Source: Xiphophorus maculatus (Eukaryota; Chordata; Actinopteri; Cyprinodontiformes; Poeciliidae). From it: a stretch of 64,000 bases of DNA. The stretch lies in the NCBI RefSeq assembly GCF_002775205.1, contig NC_036456.1, positions 24,069,968 through 24,133,967 on the forward strand, given 5' to 3'. The notes under the pieces are model-generated. The model was given only the letters and a program-made list of their open reading frames with translations. It was not told where the DNA came from and searched no databases. Both the position numbers and the translations under genes were made by a program. This document shows, one piece after another, positions 36,785 to 47,613 of this stretch (positions are counted from its first letter, which is position 1; each line of letters starts with the position of its first letter).

Positions 36785-37095
36785 CGCTGTCATCCGACTC
36801 AACGTTGCGGTCATGAGATGCCGCCTTTGATTCAACGTCAAATGCTGAACGTACTTCGCTCTTCTGTGCATCTGGATCGCTGTCCATCCAATTTTCTATG
36901 TCATCCAAGAACTCTTTAAAACTGATCAGCTTTGGTTCGTACCAATCGCCGTGATCGGTTTCTTTTTCATCATCGCTAAGCAGTCTTTGAACTGAAGATT
37001 GCAAGTCCTTAAACTCCGCTAAATAATTATTAAAAGTTTTCATATGCTCTTTTATGGAAGATTTTGATTCTCCAGCATCAATTAAAGCGTGAATG
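36785..37095 (-). pseudogene. BEL/Pao gag, N-terminal segment 2
   Basis: Minus-strand gag coding sequence including NNYLAEFKDLQSSVQRLLSD and EFLDDIENWMDSDPDAQ. It is bounded by the SINE on one side and the hAT insertion on the other, with the frame continuous across both once the insertions are set aside. Confidence 0.8.
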
Positions 37096-38327
37096 TAGGC
37101 CTGTCGCGATAAAAGATAAATCGATTAATCGTACGATAAATTAAAACTATCGACGTCATTTTAATTATCGGCATTATCGTCTCTTCCGGCCTTTTCCTCT
37201 TTCTGTTAATGACACTGAATGAAAAAAGGCTCAACTCCGGTGCTCTCCACTGACTCCTCCCTTCCTCATTTCCTTAGTGTAAAGCCCAGCGCACACGACA
37301 CGATCTTAGAGCTGTGCCGATTGTCGGCCCATTTTCAAAACCTGACAGATCAAACATTAGCCGACAGAAATCCTAGGTATAACGGTTCGATCGGGTTCGG
37401 TCCTGCCGTGTGGTGTCCAACAATGGGCACAAAATAATGGCTACAAGTTCAGTGAACTAATTTTAAAACCAGGCATTAATCAATGCTTTACTGCAATCTA
37501 CCTGCAATGCATGTGGCTAGTGTCAGCGTAAAGTCCTGACTGAATGAAAATCATTATAACCTATTTACGTCACGTTAACGAAGAACAGCTGAAAAGTTAC
37601 CGGGTTTATCAACTGCGGTAGCAATTTCGCTCCAACTCCTCCCCTTGTCATTTCTATATTCTTTGCATGTTGAATAAACATTAATGTTGTTTCCACATAT
37701 CATCTCCAATGTCCGCTGGACTTCAGGTTGCGCCGTGTCAGCTGTTTGGGATTCCCCTCTGTAATTTCCCCTCAGAAAAAGGAGAATCAGTGCTTTCTGA
37801 TTGGCTATGATTGGTCACATTGAACAGGTGTAGTTAAAGCTCCCAGTCGGGGAAACCCCTGATTTAGATCGGAGCGGCAACGACGATCTACCGTAACAAA
37901 CCACACAATCTTAGAAAGACCAACGTTCTAAGATTGTTGTAAGGGGAAAAATAGGAGCAAAAAATCATATAGTGTGAACTATTGCATCAGGTAGTGGATG
38001 TGCCCGTCTTCTCTATTTAAACCTAATTATTACTGAAGGGCAACATAATATACAGACTTCATAATATAATATCAAGTACATTTTTTGTTAATGGAGACTG
38101 AGAATCCATTTTGTTTTTGGTTGTTTTGTTTATTTTGTTTATCAGCTCCAGTGCTAAATATTCTTTTGAAAATAAAGTGTATCTATCTTTGGCAGGAAAT
38201 CACATGCATTATTACGTCATTTCCATTAAATCAGTGTAAAAAGGTCTTCAAACAATATTATCGTTTATCGCAATAATTTTTTGAGACAATTAATCGCTCA
38301 GCAAAATTTGCTATCGTGACAGGCCTA
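37096..38327. mobile_element. 1.2-kb non-autonomous hAT element
   Basis: Perfect terminal repeats TAGGCCTGTC(G/A)CGATAA at both ends and an 8-base target duplication CGTGAATG (37088..37095, 38328..38335), the hAT hallmark. The AATTAATCG(T/C) motifs near the ends belong to a common teleost repeat. No transposase is encoded. It interrupts BEL gag. Confidence 0.92.
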
Positions 38328-38335
38328 CGTGAATG

Positions 38336-38436
38336 TCATTTCTTTTTCTTGTCAGCACGCTGAGTTTGGCTCTGCTCCTTTTAATTGCATTAAAGAGTTC
38401 TTTTCCTTTTTGAAATCCTTCATCTTGTTCATCCAT
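38336..38436 (-). pseudogene. BEL/Pao gag start
   Basis: Minus-strand ATG at 38436 opens MDEQDEGFQKGKELFNAIKR and the frame runs into the hAT target site. This is the N-terminus of the gag whose later parts are at 36785..37095 and below. Upstream sequence (38437..38877) holds no recognised LTR or primer-binding site. Confidence 0.7.
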
Positions 38437-39341
38437 TTTCAACACAAATTTTGTTTCTCCAAATCCAAACGAAAATTGTCCAAAACAAACTTTTCACTTT
38501 GCAGTTCAGTCTCTGCTCTTTCCAGCAAAGCACCACATATATATATTCTGTGCATTTAGTAAAATGTTCTTCAAATGACTGGAAATGCATAGTTTTAAGT
38601 AGATTTTATTTTTAATTTCCCCAGGATCAGACCCCACTAGGACTGAGTGACTCCACAGCTGCTTGTGTCTCATTAATGTTAGCAGATGTTAGCAGCTATG
38701 ATGTAATCTAGAGATTCTGTTTCAAACTGAGTTTATGCACCTCTGGGAAAAATTTTAAGTTTCTCTGATTTTATTATTTTTAAGTATATGTTTGAGTAAA
38801 ATGAACATTGTTCTTTTGTTCTATGAATAGCTGACAACATGTCTCTTAATTTTGTTTGTGAATGCATGTAAATCAGCAGTTAGATTTAGAAAACCGCACC
38901 AACAAATATCTTCTCATGGGTTTTAGACCTGCTGGGGGCTCAGCACCCCTAAAAGTCAGATCCTAGAATCGCCCCTGTCTGGCAATATCAATGGGTCAAG
39001 ATTTAAAAGCGCTTTAGAGATTTTATGTCCATCTTTAATGTGATATGTATCCCGTAGCTACATAGAGAAAGAAGACTTTTTGTAATATTTGTCAGGAAGC
39101 CAATAAGTTAAGCTATCACCATCTTGTTTGCTCACCTGGAGGTCCATAATATCATATTTCGACTTACATCTAGTTCCATTCTGGTCAGAAAAACCTCATT
39201 GGTTGAGTTAATGTTCATTCTTGTAAGATTGCAATTTTAGAATAACCCAAGAAAATTCTGTTTTAATGCATCAAAATATTAAAGTGAAGACTTCCTTGTT
39301 TGATTGACATTTAAAGGCTTTTGTTTTGTCTTTTTGTCCAG

Positions 39342-40684
39342 ATCTCCCACAATGTTGTGTGTGTAAAGAGGAGGAGGTTCTCAATGAAACAGAACCACAG
39401 AGGAACCAACTCATCTCTCATGGCTCTGCAGAAACTGAGAACCAGGATCAGGAAGGAATCAATTCTGAAGATCCAGGAAAAAATAGAAAGGAAGAACAAA
39501 AACAAAAGGAGAAATATGAGAAAACCAAAGAGCAGAAAGGCAGAACTGACACTTCAAAACAAAAAAAGCACAAGAAAGCTCACGCAGGGCAAAAATCTTA
39601 TTCTTGTAAAATTTGTGATAAAACCTTTTCTCGAAACGATATCTTGCTGAGACACATAAGAATTCACAAATATGAGCGGCCTTTTTCTTGTTGGACTTGT
39701 GGAAAAAGTTTCTCTCGGAAAGGCCTTCTAAATGCTCATATGAAAGTTCACACAGGTGAGAAGCCCGTCTCATGTGGGACCTGTGGAAAGAGTTACAGTG
39801 AACGTGGGACTTTAACTAAGCACATGAGAATTCACACAGGTGAGAAGCCTTTCTCCTGTGGGACCTGTGGAAAACGTTTTTCTCAAGCAGATCATTTAAA
39901 TGTTCACATGAGGATTCACACAGGTGAGAAGCCTTTCTCCTGTGGGACCTGTGGAAAAAGTTTTTCTAAAGCAGATTATTTAAATGTTCACATGAGGATT
40001 CACACGGGTGAGAAGCCTTTCTCCTGTGGGACCTGTGGAAAAAGTTTTTCTCAAGCAGATTATTTAAATGTTCACATGAGAATTCACACGGGTGAGAAGC
40101 CTTTCTCCTGTGGGACCTGTGGAAAAAGTTACGCTGATAGTGGGACTTTAACTAAGCACATGAGAATTCACACAGGTGAGAAGCCTTTCTCCTGTGGGAC
40201 CTGTGGAAAATGTTTTTCTCAAGCAGTTCATTTAAATGTTCACATGAGGATTCACACAGGTGAGAAGCCTTTCTCCTGTGGGACCTGTGGAAAAAGTTTT
40301 TCTCAAGCAGTTCATTTAAATGTTCACATGAGGATTCACACAGGTGAGAAGCCTTTCTCCTGTGGGACCTGTGGAAAAAGTTACTCTGATAGTGGGACTT
40401 TTACTCGTCACATGAGAATTCACACAGGTGAGAAGTCTTTCTCCTGTGGGATCTGTGGAAAGAGTTTCTCTCAAAAAGGTTATTTAAATGTTCACATGAG
40501 TATTCACACTGGTGAGAAGCCTTTCTCCTGTTTGACATGTGGAAAGAGTTTCAATATTAAGAGTAGTTTAACTAAGCACATGAGAATTCACACAGGTGAG
40601 AAACCTTTCTCCTGTGGGACCTGTGGAAAGAGTTACAGTTATAGACATAATTTAACTCGTCACATAAGGATTCACTCAGACTAG
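39342..40684 (+). CDS. ZF5 exon 2: linker plus 13 C2H2 zinc fingers
   Basis: Second exon of a predicted 503-aa protein. The acceptor ttttgtccag|ATC gives [20 protein letters not shown]. The short linker is like ZF2/ZF3, but the [20 protein letters not shown] first finger is intact, unlike those two. Thirteen fingers follow, ending HSD and TAG. Fingers 3 to 10 are built from a higher-order unit: one S.SGTLTK-type helix followed by two or three SQA(D/V)(H/Y)LNV-type helices, repeated with very little divergence, so this array expanded recently. Presumed nuclear DNA-binding protein. Confidence 0.93.
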
Positions 40685-42840
40685 ACGCCTTAGGTAGGAA
40701 ACACCTCAGATCCGTTTTGGCATCAGATCCAAAAGAAAATCTGGTTGGATGATGTAAACAGCAAGTTTAACATATTAAAGTCAACAGATTCTTGCAGGCT
40801 GCTAGTGATTCACTGTGATTGTGTCTTTCACTGTCTGACCAAGATAAACCTGAGGTCTACTTTTGCCTAGCAGCTTGTTTTCCTTAATCCAGTTTTTTGT
40901 TTTAATTCTCAGTCATATTTGTACTTCAGATCCCCATCAGTATCCCATTATATACTGAAGTTAAAGAGGGGAACACATTCAGACAGGATTCATTTCTGTG
41001 CATTTCATTTTTCATGGAGTTCTGTACCATGTAGAATAATTGAGTTTAGCTTTTACATTTTTGACATTTCCGTGTATGACTGGATGTAAAATAGCAGTGA
41101 AATGTTCTTGTTTTTCCATAAATTAAACTCTATGATGTTTGTTTGAAAAAAATCTGTTGGAGAAATTGTATACATTTATCAGACATTTGCTTAAACATTG
41201 TATATTCTGAATTGCTTTAACTATATTTCTGAGTATGTTGAAGGATGCAGAGACAGCCGGCGCCAGCTTGTTCTAATCAGACGGCTGCTCAGCAGAAGGA
41301 CATCCTATTCTTCATGTTTATAATAAGATAATTTAAAACGTAATGGTGCTTATTAGCCTTACACAGTCATACTGTCGTAGTAAATGTTCTAGTTTATCTT
41401 ATGAAACTGAATTATATGTTTTTGTTTCCTCCTTTTTACCCTGTAGAGCTCAATGTAATACGGACGTCTTTTTCAGTAAAAAGAGAAGTGCGGCAGAATG
41501 TGTTTTTAGAATAGGCAGAGATTGTAACTGAAACACATCTCTGTCTGTTCTCACGAGTAAAAAGAATCTAACTCTCTCTTGTCTCTCCTTGTCTATATTT
41601 GATGTTCTAGATGCGTATACCTGAAAAACTCTAAAATAATTTTGATCTGGTCAGATTTCGATTTAGAGCTAACCACAGAGAGGTTTTTATGTTCCCAAAT
41701 TTTTGTCATTGTTACACTTTGCTGTGAGAAGAAAAGTATATTATTAAAAAGGTTTGTTAAAATATACACTAGTATTTTGAGCAGAATATGCTTTTTAATA
41801 ACTGTTGACTTGAATAAATATTGATGGATTATTCAGTGATTGTCATCGTCATTAACTGTTGCCATATTTTTAAATGTCAGCTTCAAGTAAAGCATCTAAA
41901 GATCCTTGCAATAACAGTAAAACATGAGTTTTACACAAATTTAAATTTTTCATTTCTTCAATATTAGAATTTAAGACAGTTTTTAAAAAGGGTCACTTTC
42001 ATTAAATTCAGCAAAATTAAAAGTTTTTTTGTTATTTATTTAATATTCTAATCTCAAATGTAATGTTTTCATTAGTTATTAATTAATTCTGCATTGTCAG
42101 AAACTACATCTTTATGGACGTTTCATGCACCTTTCAGTTACTGTATCCAGAGATAACATTGCAGACGATCTACAATACTGTAATGTGACACAAAAACAAG
42201 TCGGAAATATCTTTTGCATTTGAAGGATATTTTTTTAAAAACCCATCAAAAATCCATAAATTAATCAACTCGCCCAATGCTTTCTGTTGTTAAGAACTTT
42301 GGATTAACGATCCTTTTCAGTTTTGTTGTCAAATTGTTGATTTTATGGCTTTTGTTAAAGTGATCTGTCTTCTTTTGACATCTTGTCTCTTCAGTGACCT
42401 TTCATGTTTTCACTTCTTTTTTGGCAACATGAACCTTTTTTCCACAACACAGTTATTCTCTTATCTGCAAATCAAAGTCAAAACAGCAATTCTCTATGTT
42501 GCTCTATAATATATGTAGCCATTTACTGTTTAACTTCAAGACTGAATCACAAAATACAAAACTATAATATTAGACTCTGTTTCACAAGCTGAAACGATCA
42601 CACACAAGAAATTAGAATACCTTCTAATATGGTTCTTTTGTAACATTAAACAGTTTTTGTTAGTGTCAGTATGATGTAATATTCTAATCATAAATTAGCT
42701 GCAGAAAATCCTCATAATTAACAGAAATAAAAGGCTTGGAAACTCCCGTTTGTGTGTAATTACTCACAGTGAGTGATTAACTCACTGAAATAAAGGAACC
42801 TTTCGTTCATGATCTAAAATATTTAATATAACTTTATGTT
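40685..42840. other. ZF5 3' flank and ZF6 upstream region
   Basis: 40690..41500 resembles the inverse of 11100..11887 (ZF3 3' flank), so it is probably ZF5 3' UTR. 42690..42840 matches the ZF5 upstream region (28330..28480). No other gene is seen. Confidence 0.6.
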
Positions 42841-42928
42841 GAGAGGAGCTCAAAGCGGAAAATTGAAGGTGGAACTAAAAATCGTTTACAGTTTCTTCAG
42901 TGCAGCCAAAGTGGAACACACAGAAAGC
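42841..42928 (+). promoter_or_regulatory. Conserved cluster promoter block, ZF6
   Basis: GCTCAAAGCGGAAAATTGAA, CGTTTACAGTTTCTTCAGTG and CAGCCAAAGTGGAACACACA. Almost the same as the ZF5 block. Confidence 0.65.
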
Positions 42929-43002
42929 ATTAGCTCTTCTTAGAAGGTAGTTTGAAAACAGGTTTGGTGTTTTCGGTAAATATTTCCGTGTTTTCAGTGA
43001 AA

Positions 43003-43171
43003 ATGTCTTCAGTTCCGCCTCAGAGAGAGTTTATCAACGAGCAGGTAACTCCTGCTGGAGAAACATTCACAGAGTGGAAAGAAATCAACGTTAAGATGGA
43101 GGAAGAGATGGAGGATCAGCGCAGACTGATGGATTTTACCCGGATACCGAGGATCATCTTACACCGGATAG
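43003..43171 (+). CDS. ZF6: orphan N-terminal module exon
   Basis: Intact 169-base exon 1 with ATG at 43003 and donor GATAG|GTACGAAAC, residue for residue the usual module (MSSVPPQREFINEQ ... IILHRI). No finger exon follows on the plus strand before 63755, and two minus-strand ZF genes and an Ig gene intervene. The first ~160 intron bases are conserved, then homology stops near 43335. If transcribed it would make either a short module-only product reading past the donor or an unusual long splice to another exon. It may simply be a 5' fragment left by duplication. Confidence 0.7.
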
Positions 43172-43335
43172 GTACGAAACACCTTCATGTTTTACTGATG
43201 ATACAGGTTGAATAAAGTTGGAGATCCTGTATATTAAAGAGTAACAAACTGGTTAAAGAGCGCTGAACTCAAAGAGCTTTTACACCAAACTGTAATAACG
43301 AATCCGCCCCAGCTGTAAATATTAAATGCTTAAAA

Positions 43336-44690
43336 ATGATAAACTTGAACAGGTGTTATGCCGAGAATTGCATGCCCTGTCGCGGGAGCGCGCATCGCTC
43401 TAAACTCTCGCATATTGATGAGAAAACGGACTGAAATATGACCGAAGAGGAAACTTTTAAAGATATTTGTAACATTATCACGTTTCTTAACCATGTAAGC
43501 CGTAAAACGGTGGGTTTTATTTCGCGGATTAATTGAAATAAATACGGTTTTTACAGCTTTATTGAGACATACTGTATGAGTCGAACGTTTTTCAGTCAGT
43601 GTCTGATGAAAATGTTCTCCGCAGATGGTTTGAAATTCCCCGATTTTTCTTTTAACACCATAATGGCTTAAAGCATTACAAAACAGAAGCCCGTTATGTA
43701 AAACATTTTATATCATCCTTTACTGTCTAGTCTATTAATGTAGGAGGATGCATTTTAATTTCTGAGCCTGACAATATTTGTATCTCCTGTCTATTGTCCT
43801 GTTGATATGAAACTTACAGAAGTAGCTCAGAGAACAAGTGTCATTACGTAGAAAAGGTGAAATCACTCTTAACTCTTTATTTCTCCATTTTAGCAGGGAA
43901 TGCATTTTTTGGCATAGCAAATTATTAGCTTATATGCAGGCCTTATATATTTTCCCAAAATATTATTCTGTTGATATAAAACGTATACCAGCACTTCATA
44001 GAACAAGTATGGAACATATGGTTTCATGCTTCTTATATAAAAGTCTTTAATTTTTTTTTGTTTGTTTGTTTTTGGCAGATTTATACAAATAAATACAGTT
44101 TTGACATGTTTAAACAGGATTTTATTTGTAAAAATGTTTGAATCACGCATAATCTTTTTTATACTTCACAATTGTAAATCACTTTGTTTTGGTCCTCAAA
44201 TGTCAATGAAATATATTTTTGTTTGTGGTTGTAAGGTAACAAAATCTGGAAAAGTTTAAGGGGTATGAATACTTTTCACAAGCCACTATAAGAGCAAGTA
44301 TGCATGTGTGTCTGGTTTAGGATTTCTCACCTTGTCAGCCCCAGTTTTCTAAAATATACGGCATTGTGAGGACTCAGGTCTGTTTCTGAGTTAGGTTTCA
44401 GACTAAGGTTTAAGCTACAGAGATGTTAATGTTTTTATGCTATTTCTAGTGATTTATGTCACAGATTTCTCTTGTAAATGAGACAATGAGTCTCATAAGA
44501 TCTTTCCTTTATAAATAAACAATTATACAAATGAATGAAAATTGATTGGAAGTCAATCCTAAAGACATGCTATGTGTGTGAGTGTGTATAAACTTCAGAC
44601 TGAAGTTGAAGTGTTTGAAGGTTTCTGATGAGGATGACTCTTCAGGAACATTTTGTCATTACACTGAGGGAAGTTGCAGATTCCACAACA
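43336..44690. other. Intergenic region before the Ig gene
   Basis: No gene recognised. About 44200..44290 ends with GGGGTATGAATACTTTTCACAAGCCACTATA, which resembles the terminus of a common fish Tc1/mariner-type element; its other end is not found here. Confidence 0.5.
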
Positions 44691-44692
44691 AG

Positions 44693-44705
44693 ATTTGCAT
44701 ATAAA
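44693..44705 (+). promoter_or_regulatory. Octamer plus TATA promoter of the Ig-like gene
   Basis: ATTTGCAT (44693..44700), the exact Oct-factor octamer, runs directly into TATAAA (44700..44705). This pairing is characteristic of immunoglobulin and other lymphoid promoters. A 5' UTR exon would start about 44730 and end at a good donor, AAAAT|GTGAGT (44849/44850). The acceptor would be CTCTCAG|G at 46717/46718, just before the coding ATG. Confidence 0.5.
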
Positions 44706-45482
44706 ACCTGTTAGCTCTGCTTCCAGGTCGACCTGGTCTTAGACTTGTTAAACCTGTTATTTTGACGTCAAACAGAAGACTGAACAGCAGTGCTGCTATT
44801 TTTTCTGATGGGATCCATCAACTCTTTACTCCTTCAGTGTAAAGAAAATGTGAGTTTTAAATATATATTTTGATTCTTAATTGATTATGTTAAAATGACA
44901 ACTGAAGACGTTTCTGCTGCTCTGTTTAAGCCAAGTTCATAATTTAATCTGGTGTTTATGGGTTAGTGTTTTCATGGTAAATGCTCTCAGTGTTGATGTT
45001 TGCTTAAAGTTCATGTTTGTGTATAACAGCTGGAGCTCTGATTGTTTGGCTTTAGGAACAATTACAGCTTTTTGTAGAACTTCTGCCTTTAAATATGAAT
45101 TATAAATAATTTTTTTTGTAATGTTCTTCTCAGTACAAACAGATAGGACTTATTTTATCTGGCTTCATTGGCCTGTTGTCTTTAATAATGATTTCAGAAT
45201 ATTTTTTCAAGCTTGATGTTACTATTCAAATATTATTTTCTTTATTGTTGGACCACCTAAAGAAATCAAATTTATTTTACTGCAGATCTGGTCTGACACT
45301 CAGATCTTCATCATATCTGTACTCTATACTTTGCTCAAACAAGGATTCAAACTCTTTTAGGTTCACTGTCTCCATCTGATTGTTTTTACTGAAACTGTTA
45401 TGAACCCAAATGCTTGCTCTGTGTTAGAAGATCTGGGCTGTTGCAGTTTGTTGCAGCTAAGAAGATTGTTTTTTAAGCCAAC

Positions 45483-45578
45483 ATATATCTACTTCCTTCA
45501 CTGGAAGGAAGTAGATATATTCCTTCTGTTTGGTTCTAACCTGTTTGGTTAGATTTTTTGAGAAAATCTAACCAAACA
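45483..45578. repeat. Two adjacent perfect hairpins
   Basis: Hairpin 1 has 16-base arms 45483..45498 and 45505..45520 (ATATATCTACTTCCTT and its inverse), loop 6. Hairpin 2 has 16-base arms 45542..45557 and 45563..45578 (TGTTTGGTTAGATTTT and its inverse), loop 5. Both are exact. Confidence 0.9.
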
Positions 45579-46718
45579 AGTTGGATCAGGAAAGTTTGGA
45601 AAAACCCTTTGTTGTTTGGTATGTCTTGACGTTACTACAGGTAACTTTGAAACACCAGGTCCAAAGGTTTTTCTACTTTGGAGAAATCTAAGCTACAAAA
45701 CATTTAATTTAAATAGTTTCAAAAACATTCAGTACGCTTTCAGTATTTTACAGGAAATACTCACTTATAGCATTGACCAACAAAAAACTTAAAGGGAGTG
45801 GCTGTATAATAAGCTGTTTTTCATCATTTGATTAATATGTACACTCAATCTTTTCATAAACAAAAGTAACATATATTTATTTTTCACATTAAATTCATTT
45901 ATCCAAAGCCTAAAAAAGTATCTCATGGTTGGAGTAGAGATTATATATTAAGTATGATCATATATTAAATATAAAATATTTAATATAAAGATCAGATATT
46001 AAATATGTAGATATTCAAAGGATGATTTAGGAGTCAGTTTAAATATTTAAGTTGCTGACTTTGATGTTTTGCATTGAAGTCATCATTAAACCACTCACTA
46101 AACTATACTGCACAATATGAATCCAGTCGCTATGTAAAGTATCTTCAGTTTAATTCAACTAGAGTTAGATTCCAGAAATGTAAAGTAAAATCTGACAACA
46201 TTGTTTTCCTGCAGATTTTTGTCTTTGTGTTTATTCTGTCATTTTGTGACGGAGCAAAAACATCCCAGAATGATGATGATCTCATTCATAGATGTATGAG
46301 AGAAATTACATTTTGATGACATTCAACTTCTACTTTATTATTGCTGTTACATACTATAAAACACCTTCATAACGCATATTTATGTTAAAAATTATTAGAG
46401 ACTTTTATTATGATATATTACAATTTAATGAAACTAATAATAACTAATTTAGATACAGGGCTCAGATTTAAGTTCTGGTGTCAGCGATCGATTTAATTTA
46501 ATCTCCAGTCCAATCTGTTGTCATGGAGACAGATCTATGATGCTGTCCAGAAGAAGAGACGGAGCAGACTGTATTTATTAATCATTAAATATTTGTGTTT
46601 ATTGATTACCTGAGGATTAATTTATTACTTTAAGTCAGAAATTGTAGTTGTTGGTTGCAGTGTGTGAGGAATGATGTTCCTGATGTTCTGCTGCCTCTCC
46701 TCCTCTTCCTCTCTCAGG

Positions 46719-46773
46719 ATGAAGATGATCTCCAGGATCCTGCTGCTCCTCATCCTCAGCTCATGTCTCTGTG
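46719..46773 (+). CDS. Ig-like receptor exon 1: signal peptide
   Basis: ATG at 46719 gives MKMISRILLLLILSSCLCG, a typical signal peptide with a Leu/Ile core. Donor GTG|GTCAGT at 46774, phase 1. The preceding CTCTCAG|G is a good acceptor for an upstream 5' UTR exon. It joins to 46886 to form GCA (Ala). Confidence 0.75.
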
Positions 46774-46885
46774 GTCAGTCTCCATCTTGTCTTTGTGACA
46801 GAAAGCTCTCTAGATGGAGCTGAAAGACTCCCATGTTCCAGTTCTCAGTGTGTCTGCTCCTCTCTTTCCCTCTCTGTCTCCTCAG

Positions 46886-47613
46886 CAGCAACATTTGTAG
46901 TGAATGTGACACAGAGCAGCTATCAGGCAGAGGAGAACCACAGCATCACTCTGGAGTGGACCTTCACCACCAAGACTCACACATCGACCGACTCCTTCTT
47001 CATAAACTGTGATCTGATCACTGATCACGGAGTCCTTGTCCTCTATCATGTATATAAAGGTGTTGAGCTGTCAGAGTTTCAGGATGAACAGTTTTCAGGA
47101 CGAGTCCAGATTGACAAAGACGTCCTCAGAAAAGGACGAATCAGACTCCATGTGTCCAGACTGAGGACTGAAGACTCTGGTCTGTATCTGTGTGACTTAA
47201 AGACAAATGATGGATTTGGGTCTGCAAAATGTCAGGTTAAAGTTCACCTTCAATCTCAGATGGAAAAGAAACAGGGACTTCTCTCGTCAGTTATGTCAAC
47301 CAAACGTAACGTCAAACCTCAAGGAACGACTGTGAATCCACAACCAATGGTTTGGGGACGGATTCCCATCTATATATTAGCAGGACTGACAGCAGCATTC
47401 TCTGCAGCTCTATTGGTCAAAGTGCTGCTTCGTGCTAAATTATCCATTTTTAACAAAGCTCCTATAAAAACTGTAGACCTTTCTGCCTGTTTCAGCAGCA
47501 ACATTTGTAGTGAATGTGACTGTCGGAGTAAATTCCTCTTGTCTCTGTGCTCCACCAGGTCCGTTAACCAGTTTCAGGACTTGACCAGAACCCCTGAGTA
47601 TAAATTACCTTGA
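46886..47613 (+). CDS. Ig-V-like type I membrane protein, exon 2
   Basis: Acceptor CTCCTCAG|CAGCAACA. The product (about 260 aa in total with exon 1) has one V-like domain, roughly residues 20 to 140: SITLEWTFTT without the usual B-strand cysteine but with INCDL downstream, then GRIRLHVSRLRTEDSGLYLC as the F-strand region and a third cysteine in SAKCQVKV. A linker rich in Lys/Ser/Thr, a transmembrane segment (IPIYILAGLTAAFSAALLVK) and a short tail follow. No ITIM or ITAM is evident. The last ~40 codons (from about 47494) run into a duplicated Ig exon start and a solo LTR, so the natural C-terminus may be made by splicing before that point. Family: fish Ig-superfamily receptor resembling CAR- or butyrophilin-like annotations; ligand unknown. 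Confidence 0.65.

Larger units (their letters stand above)
29047..38977. mobile_element. 9.9-kb nest bounded by inverted repeats, in the ZF5 intron
   Basis: The left end (CAGGGGCGATTCTAGGATCT at 29047) and right end (its inverse, ending at 38977) form inverted repeats of about 85 to 90 bases. They continue inward through AGCCCCCAGCAG and a (C/T)GCACCAACAAATA block. Between them lie BEL/Pao gag-pol sequence and three later insertions. The right flank (TCTGGCAATATCAATGG) matches ZF3 intron sequence at 13060..13075, which fixes this boundary. No target-site duplication is seen, so rearrangement at the left end is likely. Transposon superfamily not assigned. Confidence 0.65.
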
